Of a DNA stretch of 9,478 bases, positions 1 to 6,619 are shown one piece after another. The position numbers and the translations under genes were made by a program. The stretch's first letter is position 1. Each line of letters begins with the position of its first letter. This DNA is from Fidelibacterota bacterium (GTDB taxonomy: Bacteria > Fidelibacterota > UBA2242). Location: contig JALOAB010000070.1 in NCBI GenBank assembly GCA_023229045.1, forward strand, positions 1 through 9,478, in the 5' to 3' direction. A model generated the notes under the pieces. That model did no database searches. It had not been told where the DNA came from and was given only the letters and a program-made list of their open reading frames with translations.

Positions 1-249
1 GAGGTGGTACAAAGCGGAGCATGTTTGAAAATTGACACCTTATCATTGTATTATAAAAGCGGGCGCGATCTGGTTTTTCAAAACAGTAGCGGTGAGATTC
101 AACGCCTGCTTATCAATTGTGTCGATACTTTGAATTTTTACCGGGGCGCCACTGCCGATTCACAGAAATGTCTTAATCTCCGGATCGCTCTACAGGAAAA
201 AAATGGACATTCTCTTGCTACTGATTTAAAAGTTTATTTCAGGAATTGA
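1..249 (+). CDS. Minor pilin / pseudopilin-like protein, C-terminal fragment (5' end outside window)
   Basis: The reading frame is open from the first base of the window to a TGA at 247-249, giving 82 visible residues, so this is the 3' end of a longer gene. A GTG at 4-6 could be mistaken for a start, but nothing supports it. The visible part reads like the C-terminal globular half of a PulJ/PilW-type minor pilin: alternating beta strands, a phrase meaning 'unstructured result / internal contacts' (LINCVDTLNFYRG), then LRIALQEKNG and the ending VYFRN. Many minor pilins end with a similar strand followed by an R-N pair. The N-terminal prepilin signal and hydrophobic helix that would prove the family lie outside the window. 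The stop codon sits 8 nt before the preferred pilD start, and PilD would be the enzyme that processes this protein. Family assignment is an inference from the ending and from context; it could be any pilin-like subunit. Confidence 0.6.
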   Translation, partial: EVVQSGACLKIDTLSLYYKSGRDLVFQNSSGEIQRLLINCVDTLNFYRGATADSQKCLNLRIALQEKNGHSLATDLKVYFRN

Positions 250-257
250 TTTTACCT

Positions 258-1022
258 ATGATCATGATATACGTAATTCTTTTTATCGCGGGGGCAATTG
301 CCGGTAGTTTTCTCAATGTGTTGATTTATCGCCTGCCGCGGAACCTGTCCATAATCAGGCCGCCTTCTCATTGCCCGCATTGTACCAATCCCATCCGCTT
401 TTACGACAACCTGCCAATCATTAGCTATGTGATATTAAGGGGGAAATGCCGCCACTGTGATCATAAAATATCCGGACGTTATCCATTAGTGGAAATTCTG
501 ACAGGTTTGGCATTCGTCATGCTTTTTTACAAATTTGGATGGACTACAAGCGCTTATTTTTATGGTATTTTGCTGGTCTATTTAATTGTGATCGTTTTTA
601 TTGATATTGAATTTCATAAAATCCCAAATATTTTGATCCTCACCGGCTTGCTCTGTGGGGTGACACTGCTCCTGATCACAACGCCACGTAACCCGATAGA
701 TGCCGGATTGGGGCTTTTGGTGGGCGCCGGTATAATGTTCTTCTGGTCTGTATTCGGTCGATTGCTATTTAAAAAAGAGTGTCTCGGAGGAGGAGATGTC
801 AAACTGGCAATTCTGGTGGGCTTATATTTAGGTCTATCAGGTACAATTTTAGCCATTTTTATTAGTTTCATTCTGGCTGGATTGGTGGGTATTGGATTGG
901 TTTTAATAAAGGGATTAAAGATGGACGGACGCTTGCCGTATGCGCCTTTCCTTGCGATCGGTGCCATCGCGACAATTGTGTCCGGACAACCAATTATTAA
1001 CTGGTATTTGGGTTTTTTATAA
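258..1022 (+). CDS. pilD: Prepilin peptidase / N-methyltransferase (type IV leader peptidase)
   Basis: An inner-membrane aspartic protease that cleaves the leader of type IV prepilins and methylates the new N terminus. Numbered from ATG 258 (254 aa), it shows the N-terminal signature GSFLNVLIYRLP (16-27), a cytoplasmic zinc-type tetracysteine pair CPHC (39-42) and CRHC (64-67), and the two catalytic aspartates: D116 in FIDIEFHKIP and D180 in GGGDVKL. Several hydrophobic helices follow, as expected for the family, and the length is normal for the full bifunctional form. Start choice: a TTG at 246 would overlap the previous stop as TTGA but has the AGGA (241-244) touching it; ATG 258 has that AGGA 13 nt upstream, and ATG 264 is also possible. 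None has ideal spacing, and translation is probably coupled to the upstream gene. The next gene starts one base after the stop. Function is very secure; start is moderately so. Confidence 0.95.
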   Translation: MIMIYVILFIAGAIAGSFLNVLIYRLPRNLSIIRPPSHCPHCTNPIRFYDNLPIISYVILRGKCRHCDHKISGRYPLVEILTGLAFVMLFYKFGWTTSAYFYGILLVYLIVIVFIDIEFHKIPNILILTGLLCGVTLLLITTPRNPIDAGLGLLVGAGIMFFWSVFGRLLFKKECLGGGDVKLAILVGLYLGLSGTILAIFISFILAGLVGIGLVLIKGLKMDGRLPYAPFLAIGAIATIVSGQPIINWYLGFL

Positions 1023-1023
1023 A

Positions 1024-1980
1024 ATGGTTTGGATCAAACAAATATTTCGTTCCGAAAAAGGTAGTGTTTTAGCGCTGGTATTCATTTGGTTTCTGATTCT
1101 GACAACCCTGGGAACCAGCTTCCTGGCTCTGGCCGCCTTTGAAGGACAGCATGCCGTTCAACAGGAGCAAAGAGCTCTGGCCTTTTGGCGCGCAGAGGGC
1201 GGTCTTAATCTGGCGCTCTGGCGCATTAATCATGGTTCTGACACATACGCCACGTTTAGCAATGATGAGGTTTCGGTTGTTTATGACTCGACCGCTCTCA
1301 TTCTGTCATCTACCGGCGTGGCCGGTTCGGCTCAATGCCGACTGGATGTCGAGCTTTATATAGACAATCCCTTCAATCATATTTTGTCTTACTGTACGAG
1401 CATTGATGTTCAAGGTGATTTGGTTATATCATACTGCGAAGGCAAAGGTTTGTCCCAATACGATAATTTGCCCACAGTGGACCTGAATTACTATTATCAT
1501 ATTGCCGATTATTATTATTATGGAGATCAGAGTTTCAGCGATACACTGCCCGATGGCATTCACTTTATTGACGGTGAAGTCGAAATGAAAAATGGCACTT
1601 CTCTAAACGGCACCCTGATTGTCACAAAAGGGGTGACGTTCAAATATGGAGTCACCATTAACGCTCAACTTATACCCGGCACCGATATTTATTATCCGGC
1701 CGTGATTTGCGCCGACACCGTGCAAACTGAAGTGGACATTACCGGCCACTCAAATTTGAATATCATTGGGATGGTTTATTCGACCGGTAAGGTATCTTTC
1801 AAGAACGGTTCTTTTTTGACCGGTCCGATCATAGCCAATATAGTTGAATCACAAGGCGATGTTGAAATTAACGACTCCGGACAGACCATCTATTATCATT
1901 GTCCGCCGGGTTTCAGTCCTTACGTGGATCAAGATAATAATCAAAAGCGGGTCGTACGCGGCAGTTGGCAACGGAATTAA
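1024..1980 (+). CDS. PilX-like type IV pilus assembly / minor pilus protein
   Basis: A 318-residue protein starting at ATG 1024, one base after the pilD stop; the frame is open further upstream but inside pilD. Residues 10-40 match the PilX N-terminal pattern: SEKGSVLAL, a hydrophobic helix (about 14-38), then the phrase AFWRAEGGLNLALWRI (53-68), which resembles the 'AF..AE.GL..AL' signature of that family. There is no Glu at +5 after the glycine, so a canonical prepilin cleavage site is not evident, as is common in PilX proteins. The rest (about 110-292) is strand-rich with repeated short units such as FIDGEVEMKNG, LNGTLIVTKG and IIGMVYSTGKVSFKNG, suggesting a right-handed beta-helix-like or stacked-strand domain outside the cytoplasm. 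A tyrosine-rich patch spans 155-166. Five cysteines (105, 124, 138, 229, 293) could form disulfides. Likely a pilus tip, minor subunit or assembly factor; the exact role is inferred. Confidence 0.75.
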   Translation: MVWIKQIFRSEKGSVLALVFIWFLILTTLGTSFLALAAFEGQHAVQQEQRALAFWRAEGGLNLALWRINHGSDTYATFSNDEVSVVYDSTALILSSTGVAGSAQCRLDVELYIDNPFNHILSYCTSIDVQGDLVISYCEGKGLSQYDNLPTVDLNYYYHIADYYYYGDQSFSDTLPDGIHFIDGEVEMKNGTSLNGTLIVTKGVTFKYGVTINAQLIPGTDIYYPAVICADTVQTEVDITGHSNLNIIGMVYSTGKVSFKNGSFLTGPIIANIVESQGDVEINDSGQTIYYHCPPGFSPYVDQDNNQKRVVRGSWQRN

Positions 1981-1992
1981 CAGGCTATAATC

Positions 1993-3054
1993 ATGTTTTT
2001 AAATAACAGAATAGCTATCATCGATATTGGCAGTAATGTATTCAAGGTTATGGTTTTACGTCAAAAGACACATCTGCAGATTGAGTTCTGGGAGGCTCTC
2101 GATATTTACAAAACCGGAAAAATTGCTCGTCCGGAAGATCTGAATTCAACTGTAGTCGTGCAAATATTGCGAGAAATGCTGAAATCTATCCGCCCGGCAG
2201 TTCGGCATGTCCGAAGCGTCTTGTCTTCACCCGGTTGCATGATCCGGATAATAGAATTGCCATTATTGCCTGAAGCTGAGCTGAAAGCCGCCATACGGTT
2301 AAACCTGGCCGGCCTGATTCCCTACGAAACAGACCGGATCGAGTTCAATTTCTCGGTTTTAAGCGAGGATCGGGAGCAAAAAACCCAGACGTTGCTGGTC
2401 GCACTTGTTCCCACCGAAGAAATCGAACTGCATATCGAAATACTCCGGCGCGCCGGGCTCGAGGCAGAAAATGTTATCCCCGATCAGTTGGCGATTTACA
2501 ATTGTTTTCACCAATTATATTCCAGCAGTGAGAGCGACACCGTCGCCATTGTCAATGTGGGCGCCAATCGCTCCACGATTTGTTTCCACTGCCCCGGACA
2601 GCGGCCGTCTTTTAGTTCTCTAGCGCTTGGCGGTAATTTCATCACTAATGCTATCGCACAACACTTTCACACCAGCTTTCTTAACGCCGAAGAAATGAAA
2701 ATAGGGGTGGATTCGTTAGCCCCTGACCCAGCATCTGAAGCCCCGCCGGCGCCGGCTCGCGAGACAGCTCTTCAACATACGGTCGGGCAGATTGCCGATA
2801 CGATTCGCACTATGGATCTTGACCGACAAATTCGAAATTGCGAAAGCCACCTTTCAAAAATTATTCTAACAGGGGGCGGCGCCAGGCTGAAGCAATTCGA
2901 TTATCAACTGGCAGACAGCTTAAAAAAACCGGTTTATCTCTGGAATCCATTCTGTGAGCCGGCAATGAGGGGATTGGTTGCGCCGGAAGTAGCCGAAACC
3001 TGGGGCACAATGTCTGTGCCTGCTCTAGGATTGGCGCTGGGGGGAATAGTATGA
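1993..3054 (+). CDS. pilM: Type IV pilus assembly protein PilM
   Basis: A cytoplasmic actin/FtsA-like ATP-binding protein that docks on the N-terminal tail of PilN and forms the cytoplasmic ring of the pilus alignment complex. The 353 residues are of typical length. The phosphate-1 loop is AIIDIGSNVFKVMVL (8-22), the phosphate-2 loop is IVNVGANRSTICF (186-198), and the adenosine motif is IILTGGGARL (290-299). LIPYETDRIEFNFSVL (108-123) and LALGGNFITNAIA (210-222) also match the family. A Pro/Ala-rich segment at 242-256 looks like a flexible insert. The start is ATG 1993, 12 nt after the preceding stop, with a weak AGG at 1983-1985. The stop overlaps the pilN start as ATGA. FtsA and other actin-fold relatives are alternatives by fold only; the pilN-pilO-pilQ neighbours settle the identity. 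Confidence 0.95.
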   Translation: MFLNNRIAIIDIGSNVFKVMVLRQKTHLQIEFWEALDIYKTGKIARPEDLNSTVVVQILREMLKSIRPAVRHVRSVLSSPGCMIRIIELPLLPEAELKAAIRLNLAGLIPYETDRIEFNFSVLSEDREQKTQTLLVALVPTEEIELHIEILRRAGLEAENVIPDQLAIYNCFHQLYSSSESDTVAIVNVGANRSTICFHCPGQRPSFSSLALGGNFITNAIAQHFHTSFLNAEEMKIGVDSLAPDPASEAPPAPARETALQHTVGQIADTIRTMDLDRQIRNCESHLSKIILTGGGARLKQFDYQLADSLKKPVYLWNPFCEPAMRGLVAPEVAETWGTMSVPALGLALGGIV

Positions 3055-3662
3055 ATATCCCGCTTTTAAATTTACTGGGAGATACTGTCTTGCTAAGGCG
3101 ACAGCGCCGCCTGCGGTTTTATCTGATAGCGACCTATAGTGTTATTTGGCTATTTTCAATATCTGCACTCATCTATACTTACCGAACCAACCTGTTCATC
3201 TCAACCTTATACAAACGTGATATTGCCAAAATGAATCATGAAATCAGTTTGCTCCAGCCGAAACTATTAGTCATTGAGCAGCTTTATCACCAGCGCCGCT
3301 CCAACCTGGACAAAATTAGCCTCTACCAGCAAAATGCGGCGCGTCCATCGGCCTGGGCTCAAAAACTTCAGGCTATTTCCCAGCTAATTCCCCTCAATAT
3401 GCGCCTGGCAGAAATTAGTTTGGCTTCACCGACATCCGCTGGGAAAAAACAGGCCGGCGCATCCGCGCCCCGCCTGAAAATGTCCGGATTATCACTGATC
3501 GATCCCAAACAACAGGACCTTAACTTCATTAACATTTTAAAAAAAGATCTGGAAACAGACTCCGCATTTATCTCCGAATTCAACCGCATAGAAATCATGC
3601 AAAACAAAATCGAAATAAAAGATGGACAACCTCGGATGACCTTTGTTATGGCGGCCTACTGA
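3051..3662 (+). CDS. pilN: Type IV pilus inner-membrane protein PilN
   Basis: A bitopic inner-membrane protein whose cytoplasmic tail binds PilM and whose periplasmic domain pairs with PilO. The 203 residues comprise a short cytoplasmic tail (1-23, ending in the basic stretch LLRRQRRLR), one transmembrane helix (about 24-43), a predicted coiled coil (about 50-92, with regularly spaced leucines/isoleucines) and a compact alpha/beta domain from about 110, where LIPLNMRLAEISL matches the 'ip..v.l..l.i' pattern of PilN. The usual PilM-binding INLLP motif is altered to NIPLLNLLGD (2-11): N-L-L is kept, the following proline is replaced by Gly. Residues 125-140 form a Ser/Ala/Lys-rich loop. The start ATG overlaps the pilM stop by 4 nt and the gene abuts pilO with no gap, indicating coupled translation. 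Identity rests on architecture and position more than on primary sequence. Confidence 0.88.
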   Translation: MNIPLLNLLGDTVLLRRQRRLRFYLIATYSVIWLFSISALIYTYRTNLFISTLYKRDIAKMNHEISLLQPKLLVIEQLYHQRRSNLDKISLYQQNAARPSAWAQKLQAISQLIPLNMRLAEISLASPTSAGKKQAGASAPRLKMSGLSLIDPKQQDLNFINILKKDLETDSAFISEFNRIEIMQNKIEIKDGQPRMTFVMAAY

Positions 3663-4247
3663 ATGGAAAAAAACATCCGTAAAAAACCCTCGTTACTACG
3701 CAACATTTTCAAGTTGCACTGGATGTTAGTGGCTATTTTTATCTATTCGGCGGCGCTGGCGGCAGGCAATTTTCTGATTATCAATCCTCAACTACAACAA
3801 TATGAATACATCAAAAAAACCAGGTCCAATCTGGATGAAATTTATCTGAAGCTCTGCTCGATTGATATACAGACCACTCACGATCGCCTCAAAAACGAAT
3901 CTAATTATGTCAGCGAAATAGAAAAGTCTTTCACCAGCCGTTGTGTTGAAACCAAGAACCTCGCCAGGGTAATCAGTGACCTTAATCATCACGCCCAGGA
4001 TGTCGGACTGCAACTACTGTTTATCGATTTTCTTCCCGAACAGGAATTCGTTCGAGGGAGTTTATTAAAGAAACCGATCACGATGCGCTTTCTCGGAACT
4101 TATGATCAAATCGTGGCTTTTTATTACCAACTTGAAAAAATTCCCTACTGGCTTCTGGTGGATTCCTTTATTATAACCGCGCCGAAAAGCGCCGACTCGA
4201 AACTCAATATCAGCCTGGTATTGTTCACCATTATGACCAAAACATGA
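3663..4247 (+). CDS. pilO: Type IV pilus inner-membrane protein PilO
   Basis: The periplasmic partner of PilN in the alignment complex that links the PilM ring to PilP/PilQ. The 194 residues contain a basic N terminus (MEKNIRKKP), one transmembrane helix (about 21-41), a coiled-coil region (about 43-92), and a C-terminal ferredoxin-like domain. The family phrase is clear: ITMRFLGTYDQIVAFYYQLE (139-158) followed by KIPYWLLVDSFII (159-171), corresponding to the 'l.f.G.Y..i..F...LE.lp' pattern of PilO. The ATG follows the pilN TGA directly, and its own TGA overlaps the next ATG as ATGA. GspM of type II secretion is the structural counterpart, but separate PilM and PilN genes argue for a pilus system. 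Confidence 0.9.
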   Translation: MEKNIRKKPSLLRNIFKLHWMLVAIFIYSAALAAGNFLIINPQLQQYEYIKKTRSNLDEIYLKLCSIDIQTTHDRLKNESNYVSEIEKSFTSRCVETKNLARVISDLNHHAQDVGLQLLFIDFLPEQEFVRGSLLKKPITMRFLGTYDQIVAFYYQLEKIPYWLLVDSFIITAPKSADSKLNISLVLFTIMTKT

Positions 4248-4807
4248 AGAGTAATAAAAAAATATTGTACCTATTAATAACGTTGATGCTGGCAGCTCTG
4301 GGATTATGGTATTTCATTAGTAAAAATGAACAAAATTCAACCAGCGTTCAAGCTAAAACCAGCCTCGAATTAAAACCTGCCGATCTCGCAAAAATTGAAG
4401 AGATTCTCGATAACATAATCTCTCTCGACCTGACGGCTTTACAAAATACGGCGCCAGACCAAAACGTATCTCCTCCATATCCCAGACGAAACCACCGCGA
4501 CCCGTTTCAGTTTGGCGCCTCGCCGTCTATTCCATTGACATTGCGACCCACCCCAACAGTTTCTGATGTTCCCAAGAAAACTGTCCTCACTTCGGCAACT
4601 AAACCGCCTCCCGCATTCAATCCCCAAAACCTGGAAATATCCGGTGTCATATATGACCGACGCAAACCGGCCGCCATAATCGAGGGCGAAGTATATTTTA
4701 CGGGAGACAGTATTAGAAATATGAAAATTTTACGCATAACTCCTAATACTTTGATACTGACTTGTCAGGATAAACAATATAATCTGAAAGTGCTTGACGA
4801 TGAATAA
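4244..4807 (+). CDS. PilP-like inner-membrane / periplasmic linker protein (HR-domain type)
   Basis: Its position between pilO and pilQ, and its layout, mark it as the PilP/GspC-type protein that contacts the secretin. The 187 residues are: basic N terminus (MKSNKK), one hydrophobic anchor (about 7-25), a periplasmic helix (45-64), a Pro-rich linker holding the characteristic RDPF motif (85-88), a second low-complexity Pro/Thr stretch (100-125), and a small beta domain (about 128-184) with LEISGVIYDRRKPAAIIEG, which fits the 'l.G.i.....p.AiI' homology-region pattern. No lipobox cysteine is present near the anchor, so unlike classical PilP it is held by a membrane helix, as in GspC. The ATG overlaps the pilO stop by 4 nt, and the gene runs 8 nt into pilQ. 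Functional class is secure from context; the exact family name is not. Confidence 0.78.
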   Translation: MKSNKKILYLLITLMLAALGLWYFISKNEQNSTSVQAKTSLELKPADLAKIEEILDNIISLDLTALQNTAPDQNVSPPYPRRNHRDPFQFGASPSIPLTLRPTPTVSDVPKKTVLTSATKPPPAFNPQNLEISGVIYDRRKPAAIIEGEVYFTGDSIRNMKILRITPNTLILTCQDKQYNLKVLDDE

Positions 4808-6137
4808 TTATACTTTTTCTAAAATCCTTAAGGTCGGCTTTTGCTCGCTGTGGGTTTCAACGGCTCTTCTTTTTAGCCAAAATCCTGTGCCGACCGGAAT
4901 GGTCACAATAAACCTGAAGGACGCTTCTTTCAATAACGTCCTGAGAATTCTAAGCGAAAAAACCGGGCTTAAATTTGTCGCCGATCCCGAAATTCAGGAC
5001 CGCCGGGTCACGGTAAACCTGAACAATGTCACCCCGGAAGATGCCATAACGGCAATTATGAACTCCAGCGGCCTCGCCTACCGCAAAATCGACGGAATCG
5101 ACATTTACTTCATCGGCGATGTTCGCAAGATCCAGCGCCATACTATCATAAAATATTATCGCTGTCAATATGCCGATGCGGTAGAACTGCAGAACGCCCT
5201 CAGCCGGCTGGCAACCCCGGGCGCCGGCCTTGTCATTGCCGATGAGCGCACCAACACATTGATCATCCGCGAAAATCCGGAATTACTTGCGTATGTCGAG
5301 GAATTATTGGCGGAGCTGGATCGACCGACCCCTCAAATCTATATTCAGGCCGCCATCGTCGAGATTTCGCAAACAAAGGAAAGCAACACCGGCGCCGAAT
5401 GGCATAACGATCTCGGCTCAAATAATCGAATCGGCACCCGCTTCGATATGCGCGCTACTAATCCTCAGCCCAACTACTTTGATAACACCGGAGAACGACT
5501 GGGAACCGGCTTGCCTCTCGGACAGGGACTTGGTATTGGGATCATCTATAAAAGCTTCGATGCCGTTATCAACGCCCTGCAGAGTGATAAGGAAGTTAAT
5601 ATTCTTTCGCGTCCTTATCTGATCACTTTGGACAATAAAACCGCTCAGATTGAAGTCGGCGACCAGATTCCGTATAAAGTCTTAAACCAATACGGCATCA
5701 CCTCTTATGAATTCAAATCGGCTACAATCAAACTTCTCGTCAAGCCCCATATCAATAACGACCAAACCATTACGGTTGACATTACTCCAAACGCTGACTT
5801 TCAGAACGGTCAGACCTCGGATGGCACACCCATAATCGCCCGCCGGACGGCCAATACCACGATCAAGATCGGAAACGGTGAAACGATCGTTATCGGCGGC
5901 CTGATACGTGAGTCCAACACTAAAACTATCAGTAAGGTACCAATCCTGGGTTCAATCCCTTTGATAGGTATGCTTTTCCGCCATAAACTCGATCAGAAGG
6001 TGAAAACCGAATTGGTCGTTTTTATTAATCCAACTATCGTTACCGATGAGGTGGTCAAGGCTCAGCTTCAGCCGGATACCCAGCTTTCGGATAAGGCTCA
6101 GAAAAAGAAAGAAAGACTCGAAAGTAAAACCCGTTAA
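4800..6137 (+). CDS. pilQ: Type IV pilus secretin PilQ (short form)
   Basis: Forms the multimeric outer-membrane channel through which the pilus passes. Counting from ATG 4800 (445 aa), residues 1-28 form a plausible signal peptide (lysines at 8 and 11, hydrophobic VGFCSLWVSTALLF, cleavage near SQN). An STN/N0 domain follows (about 34-108, MVTINLKDASFNNVLRIL), then one N1 secretin repeat (about 114-178, with ADERTNTLII) and the secretin barrel core (about 180-416), including VPILGSIPLIGMLF (380-393) and the last strand ELVVFINPTIV. The C-terminal 25 residues are charged and lysine-rich. There are no AMIN domains, so the protein is shorter than proteobacterial PilQ. An in-frame TTG at 4794 is possible, but ATG 4800 gives the cleaner signal peptide; both overlap the upstream gene and no strong SD is visible. 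GspD is less likely given only one N1 repeat and the pil neighbours. Confidence 0.93.
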   Translation: MNNYTFSKILKVGFCSLWVSTALLFSQNPVPTGMVTINLKDASFNNVLRILSEKTGLKFVADPEIQDRRVTVNLNNVTPEDAITAIMNSSGLAYRKIDGIDIYFIGDVRKIQRHTIIKYYRCQYADAVELQNALSRLATPGAGLVIADERTNTLIIRENPELLAYVEELLAELDRPTPQIYIQAAIVEISQTKESNTGAEWHNDLGSNNRIGTRFDMRATNPQPNYFDNTGERLGTGLPLGQGLGIGIIYKSFDAVINALQSDKEVNILSRPYLITLDNKTAQIEVGDQIPYKVLNQYGITSYEFKSATIKLLVKPHINNDQTITVDITPNADFQNGQTSDGTPIIARRTANTTIKIGNGETIVIGGLIRESNTKTISKVPILGSIPLIGMLFRHKLDQKVKTELVVFINPTIVTDEVVKAQLQPDTQLSDKAQKKKERLESKTR

Positions 6138-6153
6138 TTAGATCAAGAGGAAT

Positions 6154-6561
6154 ATGGACAAGCCGAAAAAGTTTAATGTTTTGGTTGTAGATGACGATCA
6201 AAGTATTCTTGATGTCTTCTGCAATATGTTTGAAGATTCGCCTTTTAAAATCATTACAGCCCTCGACGGCCAGGAGGCAATCGAAAAACTACAATCTCAA
6301 CCCTGCGTGCTGGCATTCATCGATGTGATCATGCCCCTGATGGATGGATTGCAAACACTGAATGCCCTAAAAGAAATTCAACCCAGCCTGGTAGCGGTCA
6401 TGATCTCCGGATTCCGGAATGAGCACTTACTGGAAAATGCTATAAAAATGGGCGCTTACGATTATCTATACAAACCGCTGGATCGGCAAGATTTGCTTTC
6501 GGTGATGGTGAAATGTCTCAAGCGGTTAGGTTTTAACAATTACATTGAAATCCTGAATTAA
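6154..6561 (+). CDS. Stand-alone receiver-domain response regulator (CheY-like)
   Basis: A 135-residue protein made almost entirely of one phosphoacceptor receiver domain, with no output domain. The acidic pocket is D13/D14 in VLVVDDDQSI, the phosphorylated aspartate is D57 in AFIDVIMPLMDG, the switch Ser is S85 in VMISGF, and the conserved lysine is K107 in YKPLD. All catalytic positions are intact, so it should accept phosphate from a histidine kinase encoded elsewhere. It starts 16 nt after pilQ with a good but close-set AGAGG at 6146-6150, and is read in the same direction, so it is probably the last gene of the pilus operon. By analogy with PilG/PilH-type regulators it may tune pilus activity through protein contact; that role is an inference from location only. 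It could instead belong to an unrelated phosphorelay. Confidence 0.9.
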   Translation: MDKPKKFNVLVVDDDQSILDVFCNMFEDSPFKIITALDGQEAIEKLQSQPCVLAFIDVIMPLMDGLQTLNALKEIQPSLVAVMISGFRNEHLLENAIKMGAYDYLYKPLDRQDLLSVMVKCLKRLGFNNYIEILN

Positions 6562-6619
6562 CCGGGTCAGCTGACGAGCGGGCCTTTCTGTCTGGCCGTG
6601 CGCCGTGGGATTAATGGGT
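6562..6619. other. Short intergenic region between convergent genes, with small inverted repeats
   Basis: The 58 nt separate the stop of the receiver gene (+) from the stop of the lipid-kinase-like gene (-). A perfect 10-bp palindrome, GTCAGCTGAC, lies at 6566-6575. A 4-bp GGCC/GGCC stem with a 9-nt loop is at 6581-6597. A 7-bp inverted repeat GATTAAT/ATTAATC spans 6609-6615 and 6626-6632, running into the end of the - strand gene. None is followed by a T-run on either strand, so no intrinsic terminator can be called, although termination is expected in this interval. Confidence 0.4.

Noticed and set aside
614..967. A 117-codon open frame on the - strand inside pilD.
   Set aside because: The + strand encodes the second half of PilD, including the catalytic GGGD motif; the antisense product is Pro/Lys-rich and looks like a shadow.
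940..1023. Upstream extension of the PilX-like protein by 28 codons to position 940.
   Set aside because: It would overlap the end of pilD by more than 80 nt, and the PilX pattern begins right after ATG 1024.
1993..6137. Reading the block as a type II secretion system rather than a type IV pilus.
   Set aside because: PilM and PilN are separate genes (GspL is fused), the secretin has only one N1 repeat, and a PilX-like protein is present; only the PilP-like anchor leans towards GspC.
6581..6597. GGCC/GGCC hairpin as a rho-independent terminator.
   Set aside because: The stem has only four pairs with a 9-nt loop and no T-run follows on either strand.
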